64,000 bases of DNA, taken from assembly GCA_033065855.1 (NCBI GenBank), contig JAVXUO010001587.1:186001-250000 (forward strand), written 5' to 3'. The notes under the pieces were generated by a model. That model did no database searches and was not told the origin of the DNA. It saw only the letters and a program-made list of their open reading frames with translations. Numbering within the stretch: the stretch's first letter is position 1; every line of letters begins with the position of its first letter. Both the position numbers and the translations under genes were made by a program. Source of the stretch: Escallonia rubra (taxonomy: Eukaryota; Streptophyta; Magnoliopsida; Escalloniales; Escalloniaceae). Positions 1 through 10,889 of this stretch are shown piece after piece.

Positions 1-1301
1 CTTGATTCAGTAGCCATTTTTGGCTGGATAGGATATGCTTTTCTTGTGACAAGGGTGGCTGGAGATTATTACATGTTAGAGGTGCAAAATTGAGTATGTT
101 CCCCAAGCCCAAAAGGAAAACTTAAGGCGGAACTCCAAAATTGTGATGATTTCAGTTTTACCTCCTTAAGGGGTCCAATCCTTTGAGCCATTAATTACTC
201 TACAGAAGTAAGCTGAAACACATAAACCAACTCAGTTACTGTTCATTGGTCTCTGTCGGCGCCCTATTCTGCTTTGAAACTTCACCTATCAAGGACCAAC
301 TTGTCTTTAACACTCCTTTTCCTTTACTCTAGAACCCAAGCACCAAATTGTTACTGAGTTGTTAGTTCTTGAACCTGCTTCCGTAGGATCACAACAACCT
401 TGCACTGCTGATCAAGGCAATTCTGACCTTCTTTATAATCCCAAATGCCCCCAGCATGTTGTTAGCTTCAAAATTCTCTATAAGAGGGTTTCTTACCTGC
501 CACAATAAGATTTACTATAGGCAGTCTGACCATAAACAAATCTCTTAATTACAATACCCAGATTACCTATAATGAGAAACAGTGTTAGGCGCTTAGTTGC
601 ACAAAGCGGGGGCAGGGGCGGGGGCGGGAGCGGGAACGGGGGCGGGAGAGCGTAAGCACCAAGAAGAATCTGAGGTTGGGAGCGGCTTGAATAAATAAAT
701 GCGTAAAGAGTATTATCATTTATTTAGTATAGTTTACATAGCCAGCAACAACAGACAAGTAGGCTTTAAGGACTTGAAGGAAGAGAGAAACAAGGAATTG
801 AGTTGAAAAGGGCTTGATTTTCAGGTAATCTCTCACTTGTTCTATGCATCTCTATCCAGCTAACGGGATCGCGTTCCCATATTAGCTTGGGACGAGATCC
901 CATGGAGCTCCTAACTTGGGATCGCAAAAGCGAGTTTCCGAGAGAGAAACGTCACCATATTAGAAGTTTCCTGCAACTAAGGTTAGACGTGACCTTCTCT
1001 CAAAGTAAAGCAACACATATTGAAACTGGGTAGTCAATGGCAATACCCCCTTTCTCTATCTAAGAGTTTGGGTGCTGTTTGATGCTATAAGATGTTTTTG
1101 CTACAAAGAATAAGAGAGAGTTTGAGAATAGCGATGTTTTTCACTTTCTTCAGAAATGTGCTGAAGGTTAGGTTGGAATTAGACACTTCCACCATTATAA
1201 GCTGGACTAATATTAGGTGATGATTGGATGATTGGGCTGTAAAACTTATCGTTCTTACATTATTACCATAGTCATCCGTGGAAGTCGGACAATTTTCGGA
1301 T
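1..1301. other. Non-coding stretch, no gene recognised
   Basis: No convincing exon is seen on either strand. The stretch holds a short G-rich tract (608-647, listed separately) and otherwise ordinary intergenic or intronic sequence. It may lie inside a long first intron of the PAP gene, because the 5' exon of that gene is not found anywhere upstream in the window. That placement is inference. Confidence 0.5.
608..647 (+). repeat. G-rich tract with quadruplex potential
   Basis: At least five runs of three or more G separated by one to three bases lie within 40 bp. This fits the usual G-quadruplex pattern on the + strand. The flanking sequence is not GC-rich, so the tract stands out. No promoter or gene can be tied to it. 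Confidence 0.6.
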
Positions 1302-2758
1302 GGATTAATTACGCTGGGTGCCGCCAAGTTTACCTGTGGTAGCGTTCAGGCACCCCAAAGCTTATTTTAGCTATCTCACACCATGAACTAGCATAAATGT
1401 GGCACCCAACAACTTCCCGTTTATTTACCGGCCAAGAGCCTTGCCAGAGAGGTGATCTCGCTCAACTTTGGGGTGTATCTTTGGCAAATCATTATTTTTC
1501 CCCCTCTCTCTTTTTTTTTTCTTCTAATCCAGCACCACCTCTCTCTTGCCACCACCCTCTCCAAGCTCGTCACCTTACAATCATCTCATTCGGCGTTTTC
1601 TTCGAGATTTGGAGGCCACCCTTGATCTCAGATCCGCCCCCATCGACACTGCCCGCCCTATCATCCACCGGGGCATCACCACCAACCGCGCCGGCCAGAA
1701 GCTCTTTTTCCAGAAGACACGGTTCCATTTTTATAAAAACACCTTTCTATGTAGATAGATTTCTATTGCTTGCCTTTTCCTATCCCTTTTTCTTCTATAT
1801 ACTGGGATATCTTCCACTTTCCTACCAACTCTTGCTTTATTCTGGCACATAAATTCAGGTCAATTAACTGCTTGGCTTTTTGGATGAGTGCTAAATTACA
1901 TACCAAAAGGGGTCCATCCCTGACTCTTCTTTCGAAGGGATATAGGGACCAGTGAAGAGGTAAGCCTGTAGTTTTTTTTTGGTGCAAAAGCCTGTAGTGC
2001 TTAGCCATAGGAGAACTGGTTTTTGGTGGGGTGATTAATGTGCTTCTGGTTACGGATGTTGTGCTGCAAAGACAGGGACCGGACATGCCTTTGAACGATT
2101 TGGTGTGCTGAAGGGGCTTCTCTGGATTCTAGTACAGCGGAAAGGCCCTAGTGGCGGGCGCGTCTTTGGCCCTATGCCCTCCGACACGCACACCTAACCA
2201 CCCCAGAACCACCGGACAAGTCACCACTCCAGGCCACATGCTGCCGCACGAACCACCGCACACCACACAGTCTTCAATCACCACACCACGTGACAAGCTA
2301 ACAAATCGCCGCACCACTACGCCAAACGGCAATCGCCATCAACACTGTACTCACCAATCACCATATACACCACCGTCAGCGATTGGGTTTTGGGATTGAG
2401 ATTTGGTTTTAAATTAGCAGGGGCAGTTGTGGTGGCTGATAGGGAGGAGGTGGTGGCGGTATGTGTAGCCGACGTGGATAGCAGTGACGGGTTGGAAGTT
2501 AGGAAGAAGGAGATGAACGAAAAAAGAAAGCAAAAAAGGGAAAGCAAATTTCTACTTTTATGCAAATTGTGAAACTCCCCGTAATACCCCTTAAAATTTT
2601 GCAACCTCATCACTCCGAGGAAGATTTTGGCCGGAATTTCACTGGAGGGCGTTAGATGTCACACTTATGCAAGTTTGTGATGCGAGATAACTAATATAAA
2701 CTTTATGGTGCCAAACGCTACCGGGGGTAAACTTAGGGGTGCCTCGCGTAATTTATCC
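1302..2758. mobile_element. Non-autonomous MULE-like TIR element, possible gene capture
   Basis: The two ends are inverted copies. The left end begins GGATTAATTACGC and continues to an AAGTTTACC...GGTAGCGTT block (to about 1370). The right end reads the same on the minus strand from 2758 to about 2690. The flanks are TTTTCGGAT (1293-1301) and TTTAAGGAT (2759-2767), a 9-bp target duplication with two mismatches, which points to Mutator-like elements. No transposase is present. The core is GC-rich and gene-like in two places. At about 1546-1758 (+) an open frame contains the segment LRSAPIDTARPIIHRG, whose parent gene I do not recognise. At 2140-2360 the sequence is also GC-rich. The TIR pairing is clear; the superfamily call rests on the imperfect 9-bp duplication. 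Confidence 0.6.
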
Positions 2759-2767
2759 TTTAAGGAT

Positions 2768-5349
2768 AGACTGCATCTTTGTCCTTTGTTGTTTTTAAGG
2801 ATACAAAGAGAATGAAATTGGAAGACAATAAGTTAAAGTTTTCAAGCTAAAAATATACATTAAGATGTAGAAAACGAAAGACTAAATAAACGCCAAACCA
2901 CTCAAATTCCTTAAGGGCTTTTCAGGAAGGAAAATGCTGGAAATGTTCGTGAAGCTGGGAATATCAGTATGGAGGCAGGTAATTAACCATCTCTGGCTTG
3001 TGTTAGTACCTGGCAACGGATTGGCTTTCCATCAGCCGCTTTAGAGCACACAATTATTGATAGCAGTTGGAAAGTCCAAGTAATCGAGGAGAATTCCTCA
3101 TCTTCTATGTACTTGATTGAACTTTCCTTCCTATTCAGCTTTATAGAAAAGGTGAGAGCATCAGTTCCAGTGCAAGCGGGACTGATCGAAACACTTTCAC
3201 TACCGTTTCTTCGTGACCTCACGAATTTTCTCTCACCTCCTATGATGTCAGCAATGCAGTTCTTCTCATACAACCAGCTGCTGCTAGGAGACTTTCTTAA
3301 AAAAGCATCATTGTTGATCAACTTGACCATGCCTTCTAAGGGTAAAACCTAGTAGTCGTCAGTTTGTTATATTTTTTTCCTTTTTCCTGTGTACTGATTG
3401 CATTAATTACACGTAGGATTGGTAAACTGTGAAGCCAGATCAATAGCTTTGGAGTCCACAATACTAGGAATGGCTTTTTCCCCTAAGAAACATGGCTGTT
3501 TCTAGCGTTCCAGATCAACCCACAGGTGCAACTAATAGTATACTTAGGTGTCTCCTAGTCCTACATCATCTTCACCCCTCCCTTCCTGGTGAATAGGTTG
3601 GATAGCTTCCCTTGTTCAAGCATATTTGATTAGGAAAAGGAACCTGCCAGCTTTCTGTGGTAAGAATATACTTGTCTTTAAAAATTTGCACACTGGTTTG
3701 TGTGTTCTAGCTTTCAGCTCTATAAAATCGATGCTTTATTCTGTTTTCATCTTTTTAAGAAATTTTTTGCGATCTCTAGTTATTTGTTGGTCTTGTTTGT
3801 CTGTAACACTTGCTCCATTCGCCCTATTGGCGAAATACAAGTAAATGGTCTTATGACCAAAATTGGTACGGAGTTGGCTAATAAATGGAAGAAAAGTTAG
3901 GAAATCCAAGGACAATTAATGACATATGTTGATCAGCTTCACTGGTGCAGGAAAATTCGCAAGAGATTTGTCAGTTGGGGGAGGTGGAGCGTATAACTAT
4001 GAAAGAGTATTCAATCGACTCGTCCAAGTCTAATGCTTGATTTGTGCGGAAGATATTCACCCATGAACGCCCATTAAGTGTTAACTAAGGTTATCATATG
4101 ACATCAACAGATTGAGAGAGCTTAAAGCCGCATATATATAAAGGGAAACTCCAAACACCTAGTCTATAGGAAAATGACAAGAATACCCTTACACTACCTG
4201 ACCATTGAAGAACCTTGCAACTTGCCATAGTATCTCTAAGAGGAACCTCCTTCGAACTGAAATATCCTAGTGATACTTAGCTTTGAGGAAACCTTATGAA
4301 CTATCCTTATAAGACAGATCCTAATAATTCTAGTTCACAACAATAGTACTAACTTTTTCCCCTAAGTATAAAAGGATTAGACCCTAGTAGAAGCATAGTC
4401 CAAGATTCTGTCTTTTCAGCTTTTCTAACCCCATCATTTACGTAATCGAGAGACTATCTTATTCAAGAAGGTCCATTTTCCCATTTAGATTTTATGTCAA
4501 ACCAACTAGTTAAGTGTTTGTGGCGGCTTTACATGATCTTTGTACACCATTTTGACATCTTAGTTGGAAACTGTCAACCTACAAAATGAGGATGGCATTG
4601 GAATTGGATGTCACTGCTTGTCTTCCAGCTTGCTTGTTTTCTTGTTCTGGTCAAGCACTGTTTGTTGATAATATCAGAACTAAGGTTTGCACGAGGAAGC
4701 AGGATACTGACAAGAGGGCCTCTATCCATGCCGAATATGTATCAGACACCAACGCTTCACATGCAATACATGTGTCCAACTTCCCTACGTAAGGGAAATC
4801 ACCTTCATACCCCCCTAGGTTGATGGGCCCTCAATTTTAATAATTACGCACCCCCTTACTTCATCCTGACATTGTATAATGACTATTTACGTGGTAGAAA
4901 ATAAAAATCCACTCATCATTTTGCAGTTCAGGTTTCTATATATGCCTTGACTGTCTTCAAATGGGAAATTCACGAGGGCCGACAGTAATACCCAAGCGCA
5001 CTTGTCAGTTGTGTGGCTAATTACCAAAACCATGGGTAGTGAGTGAGTGGGTATTACTGCAATTTACCCAGTGTGAAATATGACTACTACTTAGAATAGC
5101 CAAGACAGGATCTTGATGGTGGTAAATATGTGCGCAAACTGGTCCTAATGTAAAATAGTTACCCTTTTACTGCTATACCTTTCGAAAATCATGCCATCTA
5201 TACACTTCTTCTTTCTTTCACTCTGCTTTTACTCCCTCGTTTCATTTTGCCTCCGTGAAAGGTGAATAATGCTTTTATCCTTGTTGTTCAAACGAATAAT
5301 TCTCTCATCCTTCTCTGTTACTGATTTTTGTTTTAGTTTTGGCAACTAG
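2768..5349. other. Non-coding, probably intron or 5' flank of the PAP gene
   Basis: No exon with the expected PAP N-terminal metal motif (the D-containing VADMHFG-type block) is seen here. Several short open frames exist but none has family resemblance. A frame at 4608-4823 encodes a hydrophobic stretch followed by ELRFARG, loosely like the start of PAP28-type proteins, but it degenerates afterwards and is not accepted. The last bases before 5350 look like a proper intron end, pyrimidine-rich with CAACTAG at the acceptor. Confidence 0.45.
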
Positions 5350-7131
5350 GAGATAACATATTTGGGCCAAGCACTAGCGATGCTGCAGAATCTCTATTTC
5401 AAGTTTTTGGTCCTGCCATGGAATCTAGGCTTCCTTGGGCTGCAGTTTTGGGGAACCATGACCAGGAATCCACTATGACCCGCGAGGAATTGATGTCTTT
5501 CATCTCCCTTATGGATTATTCAGTCTCACAACCCAATCCATCAGCTGAGGTCTCTGATCCTAGCAAAGAACACCTGTTGGCCGACATTGATGGCTTTGGG
5601 AATTACAATCTTAATGTTTGGGGCGCGCCAGGTTCCCAATTGGCCAATAGCAGTGTCCTAAATCTCTACTTTCTTGACAGTGGAGACAGAGCTATTGTGG
5701 ACGGAGTTCGAACTTATGGATGGATTAAGGAATCCCAACTCAGTTGGCTTCGTGGTGTTTCTAAAGCATATCAGGTATACTAGTGCACCATGTCAACTCC
5801 AATAGACCATTTTGATTCTTAGACAACATCTTTCCATTTACCATGAGAAAATTTGAAACCCAAGTGTTCAGTTAAGTACTTGGGCATATGGTTAAACAAA
5901 CGGATTGATTGCAAAAAGGTTACTTTCGGTTATGGCCAGTTGCAATGAGGCCTGTATTTGCAATTTTTACAATCGACGCCTTAAAACTTAAATGTAAGTT
6001 GCAACTATTAGGTTTTTGGTCCAAGATAAGAGCGAGTGCAAACGTGGAAGTAATGCATACTCTACCCCGGAAGTAATGCATAATCTATTTAACATTGAAT
6101 TTACCTATCATTTTGTAACCTAAAGATGACTATTGTACCCTCATCCGTGTTTTTATCCCTGCTATGACTTTTTCTTCTTCACAAGTCAAATCCACACAAA
6201 AAAAATTGTCACCACCAGCATCTCCGCCCTCATTGCCACCCCTCTGCTGTACACAATCTCTTAAACAGTCCCCAACCTCAATATCACATCTGTTACCCTT
6301 ACCAGCAGATCGAGGGGATGTGTGGGGATTGACCAAAGAGAAATAAGCATAGATACCTCTGTCGTTTCCTCAAACTTAGGTTTTAATCTAAATGATTGAT
6401 TGCAAACTTTAAAAAGGCATTATTGCATCTAGGCCAAACCTTAGGATCTAGGTTTCAATTAATCCTACGTAAAAGGGTTTCCTAACAATGTGTAACTGTA
6501 TTTTTCAATATACGACTAACTGAATTTTTTTCTAAATTCACGTTGGCATAGGCCATATTTAGTTCTTATTTAGTCTCTCCTTCCTTTTGCCAAATTTCTT
6601 TCAGCTCTTGTGGTGAAGGTAATTTGCAGATTTAGATTTCATTAACGTGCTGCAGGCCACATATAACAGGGACAAAATCAGGATAAGGATCAATCAGCAG
6701 ATATTTCTTTTCTTTCAGCCACACCTCCAGCACTGGCGTTCTTTCACATTCCAATCCCAGAAATCCGCCAACTGTCACCCAAAGAGATTGTTGGCCACTT
6801 TCAGGAATATGCGGCATGTTCATCGGTGAACTCCGGAGTCTTACAGACCCTTGTCTCCATGGGAGATGTGAAGGCCGTGTTCATAGGTCATGATCACACC
6901 AATGACTTTTGCGGAAATTTAAGTGGTATATGGTTCTGTTATGGAGGTGGCTTTGGGTATCATGGTTATGGCAAGGCTGGGTTGCCAAGGAGAGCAAGGG
7001 TTATAAAGGTGGAACTTGAAAAAGGGGGGAAAGCATGGATGGGAGTGCAAACGATCAAGACATGGAAACGACTTGATAATGAGAAGCTGAGCAAAATTGA
7101 TGAGCAAGTTCTGTGGGAACGGCAGCCTTGA
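5350..7131 (+). CDS. Purple acid phosphatase, PAP28/PAP16 type, 3' exons only
   Basis: Two exons of a metallophosphoesterase are seen. The first spans 5350-5774 and opens with GDNIFG (metal motif II). It contains GNHDQES (motif III) and the family block GFGNYNL, and ends at CAG|GTATAC in phase 0. The second is best placed at 6670-7131. The acceptor at 6669 restores phase 0, whereas the more obvious pyrimidine-rich acceptor at 6718 would shift the frame. It holds FFHIPIPE (ligand His), GHDH (motif V), CYGGGFGYHGYGKAG and a C-terminal KTWKRLD...IDEQVLWE, then TGA. About 295 of roughly 400 residues are present. The closest remembered family is Arabidopsis PAP28/PAP16, small secreted or membrane-anchored phosphatases with weak or unproven activity. 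The exon carrying the first metal motif is missing from the window: either it lies upstream beyond a >5-kb intron, or the copy is truncated. All motifs seen are intact and both exons are open, so decay is not evident. A possible AATAAA signal lies at 7417. Confidence 0.85.
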
Positions 7132-7560
7132 TGATGGCTGTGATTTCTGTACTTGAATTTCATTCCACGAATCCTGTAAGTATGTATATTCTGAAATTCT
7201 GGTTTGTTGCTCGTTGTGGTGTGTCATAGAAACTGCTTGAGTTGGCTATAAGATTGTTATCCTCTATCAATTAAAAGTAGTTATACGTTTAGGATGCAAT
7301 CCAAGGGTTTGATGCCTGATCTTAAGATAAACCAAAAAGCTACAGGTCATACTGAGGGGAGTCTATGAGACTCCAAATTGACTCTGCTGGACTTCTGCGA
7401 GTGCATTCATACGATAAATAAATTTATGAAGCATGAACTTAAACTCAATATTCTTAAGCAATGCGGAGAATTTTCTCTAAAGAAGTTGGTGTGATAAGGA
7501 TAAACTCATGCACAGTATACCTCTTTTTGCTCTTTTGATAGCTAACACTAAAGAAGTTGT
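7132..7560. other. 3' UTR and downstream flank of PAP
   Basis: No gene is seen. An AATAAA hexamer at 7417-7422 could be the PAP polyadenylation signal, 286 bp after the stop codon. Confidence 0.4.
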
Positions 7561-7696
7561 GAGTGATCATACCAGTACTACTGCACCAGATCCCATCAGA
7601 AGTCAGCAGTTAAGCGTGAACGCGCAGTTAAGCATGCTTGGGCGAGAGTAGTACTAGAATGGGTGACCCCTGGGAAGTCCTCATGCTGCACCCCTG
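7561..7696 (+). pseudogene. 5S rRNA-like sequence, possibly a Cassandra-type LTR relic
   Basis: The sequence follows plant 5S rRNA almost from end to end: GATCATACCAG at the start, GATCCCATCAGAA, the A-box region AGTTAAGC, GCTTGGGCGAGAGTAGTACTA, the intermediate element region ATGGGTGACC, and TGGGAAGTCCTC with a CACCCCT end. It differs by a small internal duplication: the GCAGTTAAGC block occurs twice (around 7606 and 7624), adding about 16 bp inside the internal promoter. The stretch is single, not in an rDNA-style tandem array, so it is not a functional 5S locus. The GCAGTTAAGC and CACCCCT variants are those I associate with Cassandra TRIM retrotransposons, whose LTRs carry 5S sequence. No second LTR was found nearby, so a solo LTR or stray 5S copy are both possible. 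Confidence 0.7.
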
Positions 7697-10600
7697 ATGC
7701 TGTCTCTCCACCACTCCTCTCTGCTTGTACTTCAATCCTTCCCACTTTCTATACCCTATGTCTAATAACATCATTGGGGTCTTGTAACCCTCCGATTGGG
7801 TAGGTTGCCATCCTTGTGAATAGCTTTAAGTCAGATCTATGTTTTGGGTAGGGTTTTCCAGTAGCCAATTTCGGAATCTGACAGTGGTCCTTGGGGCATG
7901 TTTGATTTGATCTCTCTCATTTCAAATTTGGCGGGCGTTCACAGAGAGAAGTCTCAGCTTGTTTGGTAAGTTCTAGATCCGTGCAGTTCAGCCTTTATTT
8001 TAGCATAATTGTACGGGTCATTGTGGTATAGAAGATTGTTAGGGATGGAAGTGGTAAGAGTATGAAATTGGGGATGGCTGTGGTTGAGATTTGCCTGTGT
8101 TGTATGAAATGTTTTTGGGCGTTTAGTGGAAATGTTTGAAACTTTGATGAATTCTTCCAACATTGGATTGATCAGCGGTGTATAATCAATTTTATACTTT
8201 CCTTCCTTTTTCTCCACTTTTGAACCAAGCTACGATCTACTTTAGGCATTTCCTTGATTTGTTAGATCAAAATTTTTGGGAGATAGAACTTCATGTCAGA
8301 TCTATGTAATTCAGGGTTACTTTATTTGCCTCATGTATGACACAATTCATGTCTATGGTGGTTACGTGACCAAGATTACGATTCATTGCTAAGTGTTTGC
8401 CAAGAGTTATGAAGTCTCTTATCTTTGGATATGGCAGTTAAGTCAAAACCTTTGTTGCTTACAATGGATGCTAGATTTTGAATCAAACTATCTTTCTATG
8501 CATGCTTCATGGTGGGAGGAGATAAGTGGATTGAGTTAGTCACAGCCATGGAACCCAAGGAGCTTCATAAAGTGAGGTCTACTTGTTTAAAGCTCCAATA
8601 TTGTTGGGTTGCACTCATGGAGAATAGGAAGAGTTCTTTGGTTGGCAATGGAATGGAGATCCGGAACTCACATGGTCTTTCTGAGTTGGTTTTCCGGGCG
8701 AGTGGGTTGACCAGGACATTGTGTTTCTTGAGTTCTAGCGCTTGCTTAAATGGTGTTTTCATCTTGATCTTCTCGAAAATTGCTCGCGGATGATGGCGTC
8801 GAATGCTTGGGAGGGTCTCATCGCTTGATGTATTAGCAATATTCTGGGTAGATCACGTTGCTCATCTCTACTTGGTCCTGTTTGAAGCGGTAGCTAATAT
8901 GGAAATTGGTCATTAAATTTAAGCAAGAACTAACGGGGATGATGACTAGTCGATACATCATTGCAAAAGGTACATCTTGTTATAAGTGCAAGCTAGGGCG
9001 CAATGAATGGATTTAGGGGTTTGACCTCATCGTTCACTTGATTTATGAAATCCATGAGTTCAGGAATTTTATCTATTTGCTATTATTTAATAACTTTACT
9101 TGTATTTGCTCTCCTTTAAATCTTAGGCTTGATTTGGTAGGATCTAATGGTGAAGAGTTTCCTAACTTCTAAGTTTATTTTTCTCTCACCTCACAACCTT
9201 TCTTCATTTTCCCTTCTCTATTTCTAGTTCATTTGATAGGCCTTATTTCCTATCTATTTCCTATCAGGCTCCAAGGTCGGAATTGTGACATATTTTTCAA
9301 GTGACTTAAACAGAAATATAATTGGTAATATTGAAGATAAAAGGAAAGAAATGATCTTATCGAAGAACAAGAGAGATACAATGAGGTGAAGCGCTGGTCC
9401 ATTTCACATGGCCTAATGGAGCGTCTTTAAGGAAAATAATAGAATGGACAAAATTTTAATTGTGGGAATTACCTTGTGCACTTATATGGTTTTACTTTTA
9501 CACTTGATTGTAGGAGTACTTGATGCTGTTGTAGCAGGTAGTAGTCGTGCTACTGTTGCAATGGCCTCGTGGAGTATTCTTGTCTTTTAGGTAGATTGTT
9601 AAACATGTGCTGTTGGGTTCTGGAAGTTCTACCTGAAGGTTGAAATTAGTTTGCTGGAAGTGTTAAAATTCATGAATGCGTTAGCTTTTTGACTTAATCT
9701 ACATATTTAGAACTCGACTGTTAACAAAAACTTGCATCTCTTTCACTTTTTTTTTTCCCAATCTGTATATCTTGCTTTTATATTTGTAGGATTACCTTTA
9801 TTTCTCTACAACTATTTTGTAGGCTTGCTGCTATGATCGTTCAAGGTGCGTAACATACCAACTTCTTTACTTGGTGATTGGTGCTTCAGTATAATGCTTT
9901 TCGTCGTGGACATTGTTGTATGTGGAGAACACTGGGGTTGTAGTTTCGGGTGGGGCCTCCTGCTGATTTACCACTGTACCTGTATTCATATGATTTTTTA
10001 TGTTTAACTGTAGCTGCTAAACAGCGTGGACATGTCACAGACAACATTCCTGTAGAACTTTGCAATCTTCTTGCAGTAAACCATGTTCCTCTTCCACTCG
10101 TTTGCATCATTGTTCACAAATGTTAGTTTTGGTCTATCGTTGAGCTTACTAGGGAGACTAAGTTTTTACCATTTGCTCTTGTGTGATCGTTGTGTAAGTC
10201 ATCTTTCATTTTTGAAGATTTGATATGTGTAATCTAAATCTAATAAGCTTGAAGGAATTTTGTGCTTAGTCGTGTAACCTTGCTAATCCAGGTGAATGCA
10301 TTCAATCACAATCCGATATCTACGTTCTCCATAGGTATGTCCTTGTGAGGGGTTGCAATTGATGAAACGAGGTCACAAAAATCGCATTGGTCGTTCCACC
10401 TTGAATCTGGTTAGCTTTATTTGTTTCTTTGGCCAAAATGGATGTTGCCAAGTAGCGAGGGGAGGTCATTTCAGGAGATAGGAGTACAACAGGTGATCAA
10501 CTGTTCCCTTCAAACCTACCGAGTTTTCCATGTTTGAGCTTTTGGACATCTCAAAAGTCAATCTTGCCTAACTAGAATCAGTTTTGTAAGTTATGTCATA

Positions 10601-10731
10601 GAATTCACGCGAGAAGCACATCAGTTGCTGTCTCTTGCCACAACCAAGCTCATATTCATATTCTTCTATGATAGTGCAAGTTGAGCAGCTTTTTCCAGGA
10701 ACAAACTTCTCAGTAATGCTATTGTTGTAAA
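7697..10731. other. Non-coding, no gene recognised
   Basis: No confident exon is seen. Around 10007-10125 (+) an open frame after a plausible TTTAACTGTAG acceptor encodes VAAKQRGHVTDNIPVELC and then continues to a stop. It looks protein-like but I cannot assign it. A minus-strand frame ending at 10568 (10568 to about 10731) contains FVPGKSCSTC and EYELGCGKRQQL. It is cut at the Copia insertion site and also unassigned. Both are possible exon relics only. Confidence 0.35.
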
Positions 10732-10736
10732 GGGAA

Positions 10737-10878
10737 TGAAGAGTTTTGGGTTCCTTAACCCTAATTAGGGTAGGACTCATGTATTTATATGTCTAGCAAT
10801 TACATGAAATGACATAAGTATCCATAGAAAGGGTAATTACAATCTAAATTCTAGAACATAATAATATATACACCAACA
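10737..10878 (-). repeat. Copia 3' LTR
   Basis: This is the left copy of the 142-bp terminal repeat (3' LTR in element orientation). It matches 15700-15841 at 137 of 142 positions with no length difference. Both LTRs contain a CCCTAATTAGGG palindrome close to the element-3' side. Confidence 0.95.
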
Positions 10879-10889
10879 TTCCCCCTCAA
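10879..10889 (-). other. Polypurine tract of the Copia element
   Basis: On the minus strand the tract reads TTGAGGGGGAA and abuts the 3' LTR, the expected place for plus-strand priming. The gag-pol frame ends within it (TGA at 10888-10886). Confidence 0.85.

Noticed and set aside
1397..1852. 151-residue plus-strand protein
   Set aside because: Low-complexity Pro/Ser/Phe frame across a pyrimidine run; an overlapping frame is more protein-like.
4608..4823. N-terminal exon of the PAP gene
   Set aside because: A hydrophobic stretch followed by LRF is suggestive, but no metal motif I follows and the resemblance ends at once.
7561..7696. Functional 5S rRNA gene
   Set aside because: It is a single copy with a duplication in the internal promoter and no tandem array.
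10568..10780. Cys-rich minus-strand gene
   Set aside because: Its start runs into the Copia LTR, the part outside is short and matches no family I know; kept only as a possible relic.
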